Shown one piece after another: positions 1 to 6,905 of a stretch of 14,646 bases of DNA; within the stretch, counting starts at the first letter, position 1; each line of letters starts with the position of its first letter. The notes under the pieces were generated by a model that searched no databases, was not told where the DNA came from, and worked only from the letters and a program-made list of their open reading frames with translations. The stretch spans positions 1 to 14,646 of the forward strand of contig CAMLDH010000069.1 of assembly GCA_946478765.1 (NCBI GenBank). Reading direction: 5' to 3'. The stretch comes from an uncultured Oxalobacteraceae bacterium. Lineage in GTDB: Bacteria > Pseudomonadota > Gammaproteobacteria > Burkholderiales > Burkholderiaceae. The position numbers and the translations under genes were made by a program.

Positions 1-708
1 CATCACCGGCAAGACCGTTTGACGCTCACCATAGGCAGTTAAAAATGCTGCCTCAAACGCATCGGGTGCGACCGGCGTCACCCATATCAGCGGCGCATCG
101 GCGCGTTGCGCGAGCCGCAGCATTTGCATCAAGCGCGCAGCACATGCGTCATTGGCATCGAGCTGGCTTTTCCAGATCGACCAGACCAATTGCGCCTCAT
201 CCGACAGGATGTCGCGTGCGGACGGCGACAGTTGCGCCAGCGCGGCTTGCCAGCGTTCATCGGCGGCATCGGATGCCAGCTGTATTGCAGGCAGCAACGC
301 CAGCGTCAATTCGTCGCACAGCGTCAACAGCGTCTGCGCCAGTGGCAGCAAATCGGTATTGCGTCGCGCCGTGAATAATTTTTTCAGCCACGCATGCTGT
401 CGCAGCGCCGAATACAGCGCCATCAGGCGCTCGCTGTCGGCCGCGACCTTCGCTGTCGGTGGTTGCAGCGCAAGCCATGCCGACAATGTGGTGATCCTGG
501 GGGGAATGAATGCGTACGCGGTCTGCTTTGCCAATGCCGTCTTCAACTGCTGTGCATGGGCAAAGGTGGGCACGATTACACGGATCGCCGAAAAATCCTG
601 CTCCGTGCCATCCTCCTTCGCAATCGGCAATTCGCTTTTTGCAATTACGCGCGCGACCTCGTCCCAAAACGCGGCACTGGGAGCAATCAACAGGGGGTTA
701 AGCAGCAT
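1..708 (-). CDS. AddB/RecB-like nuclease-helicase family protein, N-terminal part (truncated by window edge)
   Basis: An uninterrupted minus-strand frame runs from ATG at 708-706 to the left edge (236 codons, no stop). An in-frame TAA at 717-715 lies just upstream, so this ATG is the furthest possible ATG start; no good ribosome binding site is visible. Near the N-terminus the protein reads RVIVPTFAHAQQLKTAL (residues 43-59), then PRITTLSAWL (70-79). This pattern (IVVPT plus a small helix, then PRI.TL..W) is typical of the N-terminus of AddB-like inactivated-helicase/PD-(D/E)XK nuclease proteins, which work with an AddA/UvrD-type helicase in double-strand break processing. The rest is Ala/Leu-rich helical sequence, as in that family. 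The nuclease motifs would be far downstream, outside the window, so the activity is inferred. Divergent from trxA. Fairly confident it is a real gene, moderately confident of the family. Confidence 0.68.
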   Translation of the reverse strand, partial: MLLNPLLIAPSAAFWDEVARVIAKSELPIAKEDGTEQDFSAIRVIVPTFAHAQQLKTALAKQTAYAFIPPRITTLSAWLALQPPTAKVAADSERLMALYSALRQHAWLKKLFTARRNTDLLPLAQTLLTLCDELTLALLPAIQLASDAADERWQAALAQLSPSARDILSDEAQLVWSIWKSQLDANDACAARLMQMLRLAQRADAPLIWVTPVAPDAFEAAFLTAYGERQTVLPVM

Positions 709-784
709 GAGGGTTTAAATGTGGCAGTGGGAACGAGGGTCATTGGCCCAATAACTGGCGTATTGCCACAAAAAAACCTGGGCC

Positions 785-924
785 CGTCATGCATTTTATG
801 CGAGCCGGCATGAAAATTACGCAGCCCGGCTACACTTTCCATGAAAATGGGTTATGATTTATCCACTATCCCGCCGTATTACATCCTGCCGTACCTGCCC
901 AAATCCTTGAATAAATGCATGACG
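785..924. repeat. Perfect 12-bp inverted repeat flanking 116 bp
   Basis: CGTCATGCATTT at 785-796 is the exact reverse complement of AAATGCATGACG at 913-924. The arms do not extend further in either direction. Each arm contains the palindrome ATGCAT. The enclosed 116 bp contains the possible trxA -10 box. Function unknown: paired regulator sites or the remains of a small mobile element are possible. Confidence 0.6.
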
Positions 925-1016
925 CCTCCACTTCGTGCTTACATCTCGGTAGCGTTAAGAATAGGCACCGAGCACGACTGGCAGGTCGCACGGTACTGAT
1001 TTACCCCTTTTTTTCC

Positions 1017-1028
1017 CCTCAATTGAGG
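1017..1028 (+). promoter_or_regulatory. Palindrome covering the trxA ribosome binding site
   Basis: CCTCAATTGAGG is a perfect 12-bp palindrome whose right half supplies the GAGG Shine-Dalgarno sequence (1025-1028), five bases before the trxA ATG at 1034. In RNA it can form a 4-bp GC-rich stem with an AATT loop that would mask the ribosome binding site. Whether this short hairpin matters in the cell is inference. Confidence 0.5.
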
Positions 1029-1033
1029 AAACC

Positions 1034-1366
1034 ATGAGCGAAAATATTAAATACATCACTGACACCTCTTTTGAATCTGACGTTTTGAAATCCGATAAGC
1101 CTGTTCTGGTCGATTTCTGGGCAGAATGGTGCGGCCCTTGCAAAATGATCGCGCCGATCCTGGAAGAAATCGCAAAAGATCCGGCATACAACGGCAAGCT
1201 GCAAATTGCCAAAATGGACGTGGATGCCAATCAGGCAGTGCCCGCCAAATTCGGCATTCGCGGCATCCCGACGCTGATTCTGTTCAAGAATGGCGTTCCG
1301 GCGGCGCAAAAAGTGGGCGCAATGGCGAAAGGCCAACTCACCTCGTTCATTGATAGCAATATTTAA
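1034..1366 (+). CDS. trxA: Thioredoxin 1
   Basis: This 110-residue protein has the usual length of a bacterial thioredoxin. The active site WCGPC is at residues 32-36 within the classic [10 protein letters not shown] context. The buried Asp is D27 (VLVDFW) and the cis-proline is P79 (RGIPTL), so all key residues of the fold are present. It is a cytoplasmic dithiol reductant, recycled by thioredoxin reductase, that donates electrons to ribonucleotide reductase, peroxiredoxins and methionine sulfoxide reductases. The ATG at 1034 follows GAGG at 1025-1028. It lies upstream of rho in the same direction, as in many betaproteobacteria. No U-tracted terminator separates them, so read-through into rho is possible. 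Confidence 0.97.
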   Translation: MSENIKYITDTSFESDVLKSDKPVLVDFWAEWCGPCKMIAPILEEIAKDPAYNGKLQIAKMDVDANQAVPAKFGIRGIPTLILFKNGVPAAQKVGAMAKGQLTSFIDSNI

Positions 1367-1376
1367 TACCCAAGGC

Positions 1377-1396
1377 GGTGGCGCGCTCGCGCCTCC
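1377..1396 (+). other. GC-rich hairpin just after trxA, without a U tract
   Basis: Eleven bases after the trxA stop, 1380-1384 (GGCGC) pairs with 1389-1393 (GCGCC) around a GCTC loop, and two more G-C pairs extend it past one T-T mismatch. The following bases are C-rich, not T-rich, so this is not a standard intrinsic terminator. It could protect the trxA mRNA 3' end or cause a partial stop. Confidence 0.4.
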
Positions 1397-1427
1397 CCCT
1401 GACTTGCAGAATAGAATACCGGCGCGC

Positions 1428-1454
1428 TTGACTCTGGCCCACAATTTTTATAGT
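1428..1454 (+). promoter_or_regulatory. Likely sigma-70 promoter for rho
   Basis: TTGACT at 1428-1433 and TATAGT at 1449-1454 match the -35 and -10 consensus at five and four of six bases, with a 15-bp spacer, shorter than the usual 16-18. It would give a leader of roughly 120 nt before rho. Confidence 0.5.
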
Positions 1455-1510
1455 GTTGAGAGCAGAGTAGTGGGATGCCTAGGCTACGGCTGATTCCGTT
1501 CCGCAAAAAT

Positions 1511-1582
1511 TAACCATTTATACACCACGCCGTTCCCCTCCCCCACCTTTTATGCGCCCATCCCGGGACACTCAATACAACT
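1511..1582 (+). promoter_or_regulatory. C-rich, G-poor rho leader: candidate rut site for autoregulation
   Basis: By my count these 72 bases contain 31 C and 7 G; the first 40 (1511-1550) contain 19 C and 2 G. Such unstructured C-rich, G-poor RNA is what the Rho primary site binds. Rho of E. coli is known to attenuate its own transcription in its leader, so autoregulation here is a reasonable inference. There is no good Shine-Dalgarno sequence; GGGA at 1565-1568 is too far from the ATG. Confidence 0.5.
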
Positions 1583-2845
1583 ATGCATTTATCTGAACTC
1601 AAGGCGTTACATGTTTCGGCTCTGTTAGAAATGGCCATTGGCCTCGAAATCGACAACGCAGCGCGATTGCGCAAACAAGAACTGATGTTCGCGATCCTGA
1701 AAAAGCGCGCGAAATCCGGAGAACAAATTTTCGGCGATGGCGCCCTCGAAGTATTGCCTGACGGCTTCGGCTTCCTGCGCTCACCCGACGCCAGTTACAT
1801 GGCGTCCACCGACGACATTTATATTTCCCCTTCGCAAATCCGCCGGTTCAACCTGCACACCGGCGATTCGATCGAAGGTGAAGTACGCACCCCGAAAGAC
1901 GGCGAGCGCTATTTTGCGCTGGTCAAGGTCGACAAGGTCAACGGCGAACCGCCGGAGGCGTCCAAACACAAGATCCTGTTTGAAAACCTGACCCCGCTGC
2001 ATCCGAACAAACCGCTGCCGCTGGAACGCGAAATGCGCGGCGAAGAGAACATTACCGGGCGCATCATCGACATGATCGCGCCGATCGGCAAAGGCCAGCG
2101 CGGCCTGCTGGTCGCCTCGCCCAAGTCCGGCAAGTCGGTGATGCTGCAGCACATGGCGCATGCCATCACGACCAACCATCCCGACACGATCATGATTGTG
2201 CTGTTGATCGACGAACGCCCGGAAGAAGTGACCGAGATGCAGCGCTCGGTGCGCGGCGAAGTGGTCGCATCCACTTTCGACGAACCGGCAACACGACACG
2301 TGCAAGTCGCGGAAATGGTGCTGGAAAAAGCCAAGCGCTTGGTTGAAATGAAAAAGGATGTGGTGATCCTGCTCGACTCCATCACCCGCCTCGCACGCGC
2401 CTACAACACGGTCATCCCGGCCTCCGGCAAGGTGTTGACCGGCGGTGTCGATGCCAACGCATTGCAACGTCCGAAACGTTTCTTCGGCGCCGCACGTAAC
2501 ATCGAAGAAGGCGGCTCGCTGACCATCATCGCGACCGCGCTGATTGAAACCGGCAGCCGCATGGATGACGTGATTTACGAAGAATTCAAGGGTACCGGCA
2601 ACATGGAAGTCCATCTCGAGCGCCGCTTGGCCGAGAAGCGCGTCTATCCGGCAATCAACCTCAACAAATCCGGCACGCGCCGCGAGGAATTGCTAATCAA
2701 ACCCGATCAGTTGCAAAAGATCTGGGTGTTGCGCAAGCTGATTTACAGCATGGACGAAATCGAAGCGATGGAATTCATCCTCGACAAGATGAAAGCGACC
2801 AAGAACAATGCTGAATTCTTTGACATGATGCGACGCGGCGGATGA
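1583..2845 (+). CDS. rho: Transcription termination factor Rho
   Basis: The protein is 420 residues, standard Rho length, and its motifs fall at E. coli Rho numbering. The N-terminal RNA-binding OSB domain carries DGFGFLR at 60-66 (aromatic F62 and F64). The P-loop is ASPKSGKS at 178-185 with K184. Catalytic E211 is in LIDERPEEV, Walker B D265 in VVILLDS, the Q loop begins at GGVDAN (287-292), the R loop is KGTGN (336-340) and the arginine finger is R366. Rho is a homohexameric RNA-dependent ATPase/translocase that ends transcription of untranslated RNA. The ATG gives the usual MHLSELK start although the ribosome binding site is weak, which may link to autoregulation through the C-rich leader. 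It ends before a strong intrinsic terminator. Confidence 0.99.
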   Translation: MHLSELKALHVSALLEMAIGLEIDNAARLRKQELMFAILKKRAKSGEQIFGDGALEVLPDGFGFLRSPDASYMASTDDIYISPSQIRRFNLHTGDSIEGEVRTPKDGERYFALVKVDKVNGEPPEASKHKILFENLTPLHPNKPLPLEREMRGEENITGRIIDMIAPIGKGQRGLLVASPKSGKSVMLQHMAHAITTNHPDTIMIVLLIDERPEEVTEMQRSVRGEVVASTFDEPATRHVQVAEMVLEKAKRLVEMKKDVVILLDSITRLARAYNTVIPASGKVLTGGVDANALQRPKRFFGAARNIEEGGSLTIIATALIETGSRMDDVIYEEFKGTGNMEVHLERRLAEKRVYPAINLNKSGTRREELLIKPDQLQKIWVLRKLIYSMDEIEAMEFILDKMKATKNNAEFFDMMRRGG

Positions 2846-2866
2846 TTAACCTTCGCTGCAAGCAAT

Positions 2867-2908
2867 AAAAAAATGGCGCATGTGAAAACATGCGCCATTT
2901 TTGTTTTT
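2867..2908 (+). terminator. Strong intrinsic terminator after rho
   Basis: A perfect 15-bp stem (2869-2883 with 2888-2902) built around ATGGCGCATGT closes on a GAAA loop and runs into TTTTTGTTTTT. The A-rich left side also makes it plausible on the minus strand. It isolates rho from rpmE. Confidence 0.93.
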
Positions 2909-3009
2909 CCGGCGGGCGTCGTCGATTACGCAGTCTTGCCGTGATGACTATCCCGGCAATTCCAGATCGAATCGCACTGCCAACAAGCGCAAAATCATTC
3001 ACACAACCA

Positions 3010-3040
3010 TTGGTGCAAGCCCATGATTTCATTGTATAAT
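3010..3040 (+). promoter_or_regulatory. Probable promoter for the L31 gene
   Basis: A perfect TATAAT lies at 3035-3040. TTGGTG at 3010-3015 is the best -35 candidate but at 19 bp spacing. Transcription would start near 3047 and give a leader of about 90 nt before the ATG at 3135. Confidence 0.5.
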
Positions 3041-3134
3041 CTTCGTTTTACCCACCGGCAAGTGATCGACAATCGGGTCAAGAAGCAGTACGACCGCCGA
3101 AGTGACGATTGGCTACCAAACATTTGAGGCAATT

Positions 3135-3401
3135 ATGAAAGCAGGCATCCACCCCGATTATCGCGAAGTCGTGTTCCACGACCTGTCTTGCGATTTCAAA
3201 TTCATCACGCGTTCGACCATTCATACCCGTGAAACCATCAATTTCGAAGGTAAAGACTATCCGCTCGTGAAGATCGAGGTTTCGGCAGAATCGCACCCGT
3301 TCTACACCGGCAAGCACAAGATCGTCGATACCGCAGGCCGCGTGGAAAAATTCCGCCAGAAGTTCGGCACTCGCGGTTCCAAAACGCAAGTCGCAGGTTA
3401 A
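3135..3401 (+). CDS. rpmE2: 50S ribosomal protein L31 type B
   Basis: The 88-residue product begins MKAGIHPDY and contains HPFYTGKHK and a basic C-terminal tail, the pattern of bL31. It has a single cysteine (C19) and lacks the CxxC zinc-binding pairs of the C+ form, which marks the zinc-independent type B protein. bL31 sits in the central protuberance and helps form an intersubunit bridge. I chose ATG 3135 because GAGG at 3126-3129 is well spaced from it; an upstream in-frame start at 3102 would add 11 residues not found in the family. The gene is monocistronic, between its own promoter and terminator. Zinc-free L31 forms are often used when zinc is scarce, but no Zur site was recognised here. 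Confidence 0.95.
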   Translation: MKAGIHPDYREVVFHDLSCDFKFITRSTIHTRETINFEGKDYPLVKIEVSAESHPFYTGKHKIVDTAGRVEKFRQKFGTRGSKTQVAG

Positions 3402-3418
3402 TTCTGCCGCTTCGTTTC

Positions 3419-3449
3419 AAAAAGGCAGCTACGGCTGCCTTTTTTGTTT
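3419..3449 (+). terminator. Intrinsic terminator after the L31 gene
   Basis: AAAAAGGCAGC (3419-3429) pairs perfectly with GCTGCCTTTTT (3434-3444) around a TACG loop, followed by T and TTT. It begins 17 bases after the L31 stop. Confidence 0.92.
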
Positions 3450-3560
3450 CCGCTCAACTCTTTAATGGCGTGCCTTGCCTTCAATGACGCACACCACCGG
3501 AATTTTTTGCGGCACAATATCGCCGACCCACATAACAGCAAGTCCAACCCGCCTCCCTTG

Positions 3561-5276
3561 ATGAAGCCTGTCCGCCTTCCCGCTTCCGCTACGCATGCAC
3601 TGCCGCGCTGGGGATTATTCGCACTCTGCCTGCTGTATATCCTGCCGGGCCTGATCGGCCGCGATCTGTGGAAGTCCGAGGATGCCGCCGGTTTCGGCAT
3701 CATGTGGACCATGGCGCACGGCACCTTGGACGACTGGCTGTGGCCGCATATCGTCGGCCTGCCGATGCCGGAACAAGGGCCGCTGGCATTCTGGCTCGGC
3801 GCAATCTGCATCAAGTTGTTCGGCTGGTTGATGGGCGACATGATGGCGGCGCGCGTTGCGACCATTGCCTTCTTTTTGCTCGGATCGCTGTCCGTCTGGT
3901 ACACCACTTATCTGCTCGGTCGTCGCCCTGAGGCGCAACCGCTGAAACTGGCGTTCGGCGGACAGCCGGAGCCGAAAGACTATGGCCGCACGCTGGCCGA
4001 CGGCGCGCTGCTGATTTATCTTGGCTGCCTCGGCTTGCTGTTGCATAGCCATTCCTCCAGCGCCAGCGCATTGCAGGTTTCATTGGTCGCTTTTTCGCTG
4101 TATACCGCGGCCCGCTTCTTCGAGTCTTATTCGTTCCGCGCCGCAAGCATGCTGGGATTGGCACTCGGCTCGCTGGCGCTGACGCGCGGCTGGGTAGTGC
4201 CGCTGGCGCTGTGGGCCGGGCTGGCCGCGTTGACCGTGATACGCGAGAAAAAAGTTTCCTATCGCTTGTTACTGGTCACGCTGCCGATTGCAGTGATCCT
4301 CTGCAGCGCGTGGCTTTATACCTGCCATCTCGTGCGGCCCTACAACAGCTCGCCGTTCGATGCGTGGATGGGATGGAATTACCGCCAGATCGATTTGCCG
4401 TCCTGGGATGCGCTCAAGTATTTTTTCAAAAACATCATCTGGTTTGCGTGGCCGGCATGGCCATTCGCCGGCTGGGCGGTCTACGCATGGCGCAAGCAGC
4501 GCACCGCATTGCATATTGCGCTGTCGCTGGCGTTCGTCATTCCGCTCGCGCTGTTGGCCTTGCTCAATGCCTATTCGGAAGAAGGCATTTTACTGCCGCT
4601 CTTGCCTGCGCTCGCGATGCTCGCAGCGTTTGGTTTGCCGACCATGAAGCGCGGCGCCATCAATGCGGTCGATTGGTTCTCGGTGATGACCTTGACAACT
4701 TCGGCCGGCTTCATCTGGCTGGGCTGGATCGCCAAGCAGACCGGCTGGCCGACGCAACTCGCCAGAAACGCCTTCAAACTGGCGCCCGGGTTCAAACCCG
4801 AATTCAACCTGATCGCGGTTATTGTCGCCGCAGGCGTGTCGGCCGGTTGGATTGTGCTGGTGCACTGGCGCATTTCACGCCGGCCATCCGTATTGTGGCG
4901 CGCCGTCGTGCTGTCGTCGGGCGGCGTGATCCTGTGCTGGTTGTTATTGATGACGCTGTGGCTCCCTTGGATTAATTACGGCAAGAGCTATGCCGGCGTG
5001 GCACAGCAGATCGCACAGAGGCTGCCGCCGGTACAGCAGTGTGTCGACACCAACGTCGGTCCGGCGCAGCGCGCGTCGTTCGCGTATTTCGGCAATATCC
5101 CATTCGCCCGGTTCGACGGCACGCATTGCGATTTTTTGTTGTTGCAGGATAGCGTGCGCAAGAAAGGGGATGAAAAATTCATCACGCGATCGAGCGACCG
5201 CTGGCAACTGCTATGGGAAGGCCGCCGCCCGTCCGATCGCGATGAACGGTTTCGTCTCTATCGCCGCGTGAGCTGA
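3561..5276 (+). CDS. ArnT-like polytopic membrane glycosyltransferase
   Basis: A 571-residue integral membrane protein. After the first membrane segment (about 17-33) comes GRDLWKSEDAAGFG (33-46), where the acidic pair E40-D41 matches the catalytic D/E of the first periplasmic loop in GT39/GT83 polyprenyl-phosphate-sugar transferases. PLAFWLGAICIKLFG (74-88) and AARVATI (96-102) followed by a long hydrophobic stretch fit the same fold. About ten more hydrophobic segments reach residue 470, and a soluble, likely periplasmic tail follows (471-571). ArnT relatives move a lipid-linked sugar onto lipid A or protein; the donor and acceptor here are unknown. Start is uncertain: ATG 3561 lacks a clear ribosome binding site, and ATG 3465 would add 32 untypical residues. 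The stop overlaps the next gene's start (TGATG), indicating translational coupling. Confidence 0.8.
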   Translation: MKPVRLPASATHALPRWGLFALCLLYILPGLIGRDLWKSEDAAGFGIMWTMAHGTLDDWLWPHIVGLPMPEQGPLAFWLGAICIKLFGWLMGDMMAARVATIAFFLLGSLSVWYTTYLLGRRPEAQPLKLAFGGQPEPKDYGRTLADGALLIYLGCLGLLLHSHSSSASALQVSLVAFSLYTAARFFESYSFRAASMLGLALGSLALTRGWVVPLALWAGLAALTVIREKKVSYRLLLVTLPIAVILCSAWLYTCHLVRPYNSSPFDAWMGWNYRQIDLPSWDALKYFFKNIIWFAWPAWPFAGWAVYAWRKQRTALHIALSLAFVIPLALLALLNAYSEEGILLPLLPALAMLAAFGLPTMKRGAINAVDWFSVMTLTTSAGFIWLGWIAKQTGWPTQLARNAFKLAPGFKPEFNLIAVIVAAGVSAGWIVLVHWRISRRPSVLWRAVVLSSGGVILCWLLLMTLWLPWINYGKSYAGVAQQIAQRLPPVQQCVDTNVGPAQRASFAYFGNIPFARFDGTHCDFLLLQDSVRKKGDEKFITRSSDRWQLLWEGRRPSDRDERFRLYRRVS

Positions 5277-6643
5277 TGCTGTCAAAAGTGTCGCACGGCG
5301 CCACACTGCGCATCGCCACCCTCGCGTGGCCTATCCTGATTGGCCAACTCGCCGTCATCGCCAACGGCGTACTCGATACCGCAATGACCTCGCGCTATTC
5401 GGCCACCGATCTGGCGGCGCTGGCGTTGGGCGCCTCCATTTATGTCAGCATTTTTGTCGGCGGGCATGGTGTGTTGCAGGCGTTGTCGCCCATCATTGGC
5501 CAGCTGTTCGGCGCCAAGCGTTTCGACGCGATCGGCATCGAAGTCAAACAAGGCGCGTGGCTCGCATTTTTCTTGTCGATTGCGGGCTGCCTGGTATTGC
5601 TGTTTCCGCAACCGCTGCTATCGCTGGCCCATGCGCCCCCCGAACTGAATGCAAAGGCCACGCTCTATTTGCGCATCCTCGCGTTCGCATTACCCGCCAC
5701 CTTGGGTTTTCGTGTGTATAGCGCGCTGAACAATGCGGTCGCACGGCCCAAGATGGTAATGATGATTCATATCGCCGCGCTGCTGCTGAAGGTGCCGCTC
5801 AACGCATTGTTCATCTTTGGCGGACTCGGTTTGCCGGCGTTCGGCGGCCCCGGTTCCGCCATTGCCACTGGCGTGATTTCGTGGCTTACCCTGCTGACCG
5901 GATGGCTGATTCTGCGCAACGTCCGGTTTTACGCGACATTCAACTTGTTTGGCACAGGGTTTGTCGCGCCGAAATGGGCGGCGCAACGTGCGCTGCTCAA
6001 ACTCGGGATTCCGATGGGCTTGAGTTATTTGATCGAAGTAACCGCGCTGACGTTCATGGCATTGTTCATCGCGCGTCTGGGCGAAACCGCTGTCGGAGGC
6101 CACCAGATCACGGCCAACTTCGGCACCGTGCTGTACATGTTGCCGCTGGCCATTGCCAACGCGACCGGCACGCTGGTGGCGCAGGCAATCGGTGCGCGCA
6201 ACCATGCTGAAGCACGCCGCATCGGCGACCGCGGAATCCGCCTGGCCGCCATACTGTCGGTCACGATCGGCGCCATCGTCTTTTTGATGCGTGAATCGAT
6301 CGTGCGCGCTTATACACCGAATGAATCCATCATTGCGGCGGCGTTGCCGCTGTTCCTGTTCGTCGGGTTTTATCAATTGTTCGATGCGATTCAGGTAACC
6401 ACTGCGTTCGTGCTCAGGGCGTACAAGGTGGTCGTCATTCCCACCGTAATCTACGCGTTTGCGCTGTGGGGCGTGGGCTTGGGCGGCGGATACCTGCTGG
6501 GATTGGATCCGATGCATGTGATGCCAGGCATGCTGCATGGCGCCGCCGGTTTTTGGTTAGGCAACAGTATCAGCCTCGCACTGGTCGCGGCGGGCTTGTT
6601 CTGGTATCTGCGCGCGGTGCAGCATGCGCAGGGGCCAACCTGA
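5276..6643 (+). CDS. MATE family multidrug/cation efflux transporter, NorM type
   Basis: The 455-residue product has the twelve-segment layout and two-lobe repeat of MATE transporters. Recognisable stretches are VIANGVLDTAMTS (28-40), ALNNAVARPKMVM (150-162), IEVTALTFMALFIARLG (253-269) and YQLFDAIQVTTAFVLRAYK (366-384). D34, E254 and D370 fall at the acidic positions that in Vibrio NorM (D36, E255, D371) bind the coupling cation, so it is expected to be Na+ or H+ driven. It works in the inner membrane, exporting cationic or amphipathic compounds. Its ATG shares a base with the stop of the preceding glycosyltransferase, which points to a joint role, perhaps export or flipping of a modified lipid or glycoside; that is inference. 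I saw no intrinsic terminator after it. Confidence 0.92.
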   Translation: MLSKVSHGATLRIATLAWPILIGQLAVIANGVLDTAMTSRYSATDLAALALGASIYVSIFVGGHGVLQALSPIIGQLFGAKRFDAIGIEVKQGAWLAFFLSIAGCLVLLFPQPLLSLAHAPPELNAKATLYLRILAFALPATLGFRVYSALNNAVARPKMVMMIHIAALLLKVPLNALFIFGGLGLPAFGGPGSAIATGVISWLTLLTGWLILRNVRFYATFNLFGTGFVAPKWAAQRALLKLGIPMGLSYLIEVTALTFMALFIARLGETAVGGHQITANFGTVLYMLPLAIANATGTLVAQAIGARNHAEARRIGDRGIRLAAILSVTIGAIVFLMRESIVRAYTPNESIIAAALPLFLFVGFYQLFDAIQVTTAFVLRAYKVVVIPTVIYAFALWGVGLGGGYLLGLDPMHVMPGMLHGAAGFWLGNSISLALVAAGLFWYLRAVQHAQGPT

Positions 6644-6905
6644 TTTCCCATCGGATTTGTGCCACGCGTCGGCTCGGCCCTTGCTGCGCCAAAGAAGGAT
6701 ACCCTGTCTTCGGCAAGGCCGACGACGTAGCGGCGGAAGGTTATCGCGCGCGACACCGAGCCAACTGGTTGCTGCAACGTGTCATCGGCGTTCTCGGACG
6801 GCAAACGATGTAAGTTGAACCAAGCGTATGACAATGATCAAACTGTGTCGCAGTGGCACCGGGATCATGTTGAATTCATCAAATATCTAAGAGGATAACG
6901 GCATC

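Larger units (their letters stand above)
709..1033. other. Intergenic region between the AddB-like gene and trxA
   Basis: This 325-bp gap separates two divergent genes and must carry both promoters. I see no credible ORF. It holds a perfect 12-bp inverted repeat (785-796 and 913-924, listed separately), a 9-bp direct repeat CATGAAAAT at 809-817 and 840-848 (31 bp apart), and a TATGAT at 853-858 that could be a -10 box for trxA, although no good -35 box sits 16-18 bp upstream. A T-run then C-run (1008-1018) precedes the trxA ribosome binding site. Confidence 0.6.

Noticed and set aside
152..718. Plus-strand 188-codon frame at the left edge
   Set aside because: Ser/Ala/Cys-rich antisense-like translation; the minus-strand frame 1-708 has coherent AddB-like sequence and no stop.
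1781..2614. 277-codon open frame antisense to rho
   Set aside because: Opposite-strand shadow of a fully conserved rho reading frame.
3444..3560. Upstream extension of the glycosyltransferase
   Set aside because: It would start inside the L31 terminator and add 39 residues without family likeness or a ribosome binding site; ATG 3561 precedes a normal N-terminus.
6870..6882. FNR-like box TTGAA-TTC-ATCAA before pfp
   Set aside because: The spacer is three instead of four bases and one half-site is off consensus, and it sits only 24 bp before the start codon.
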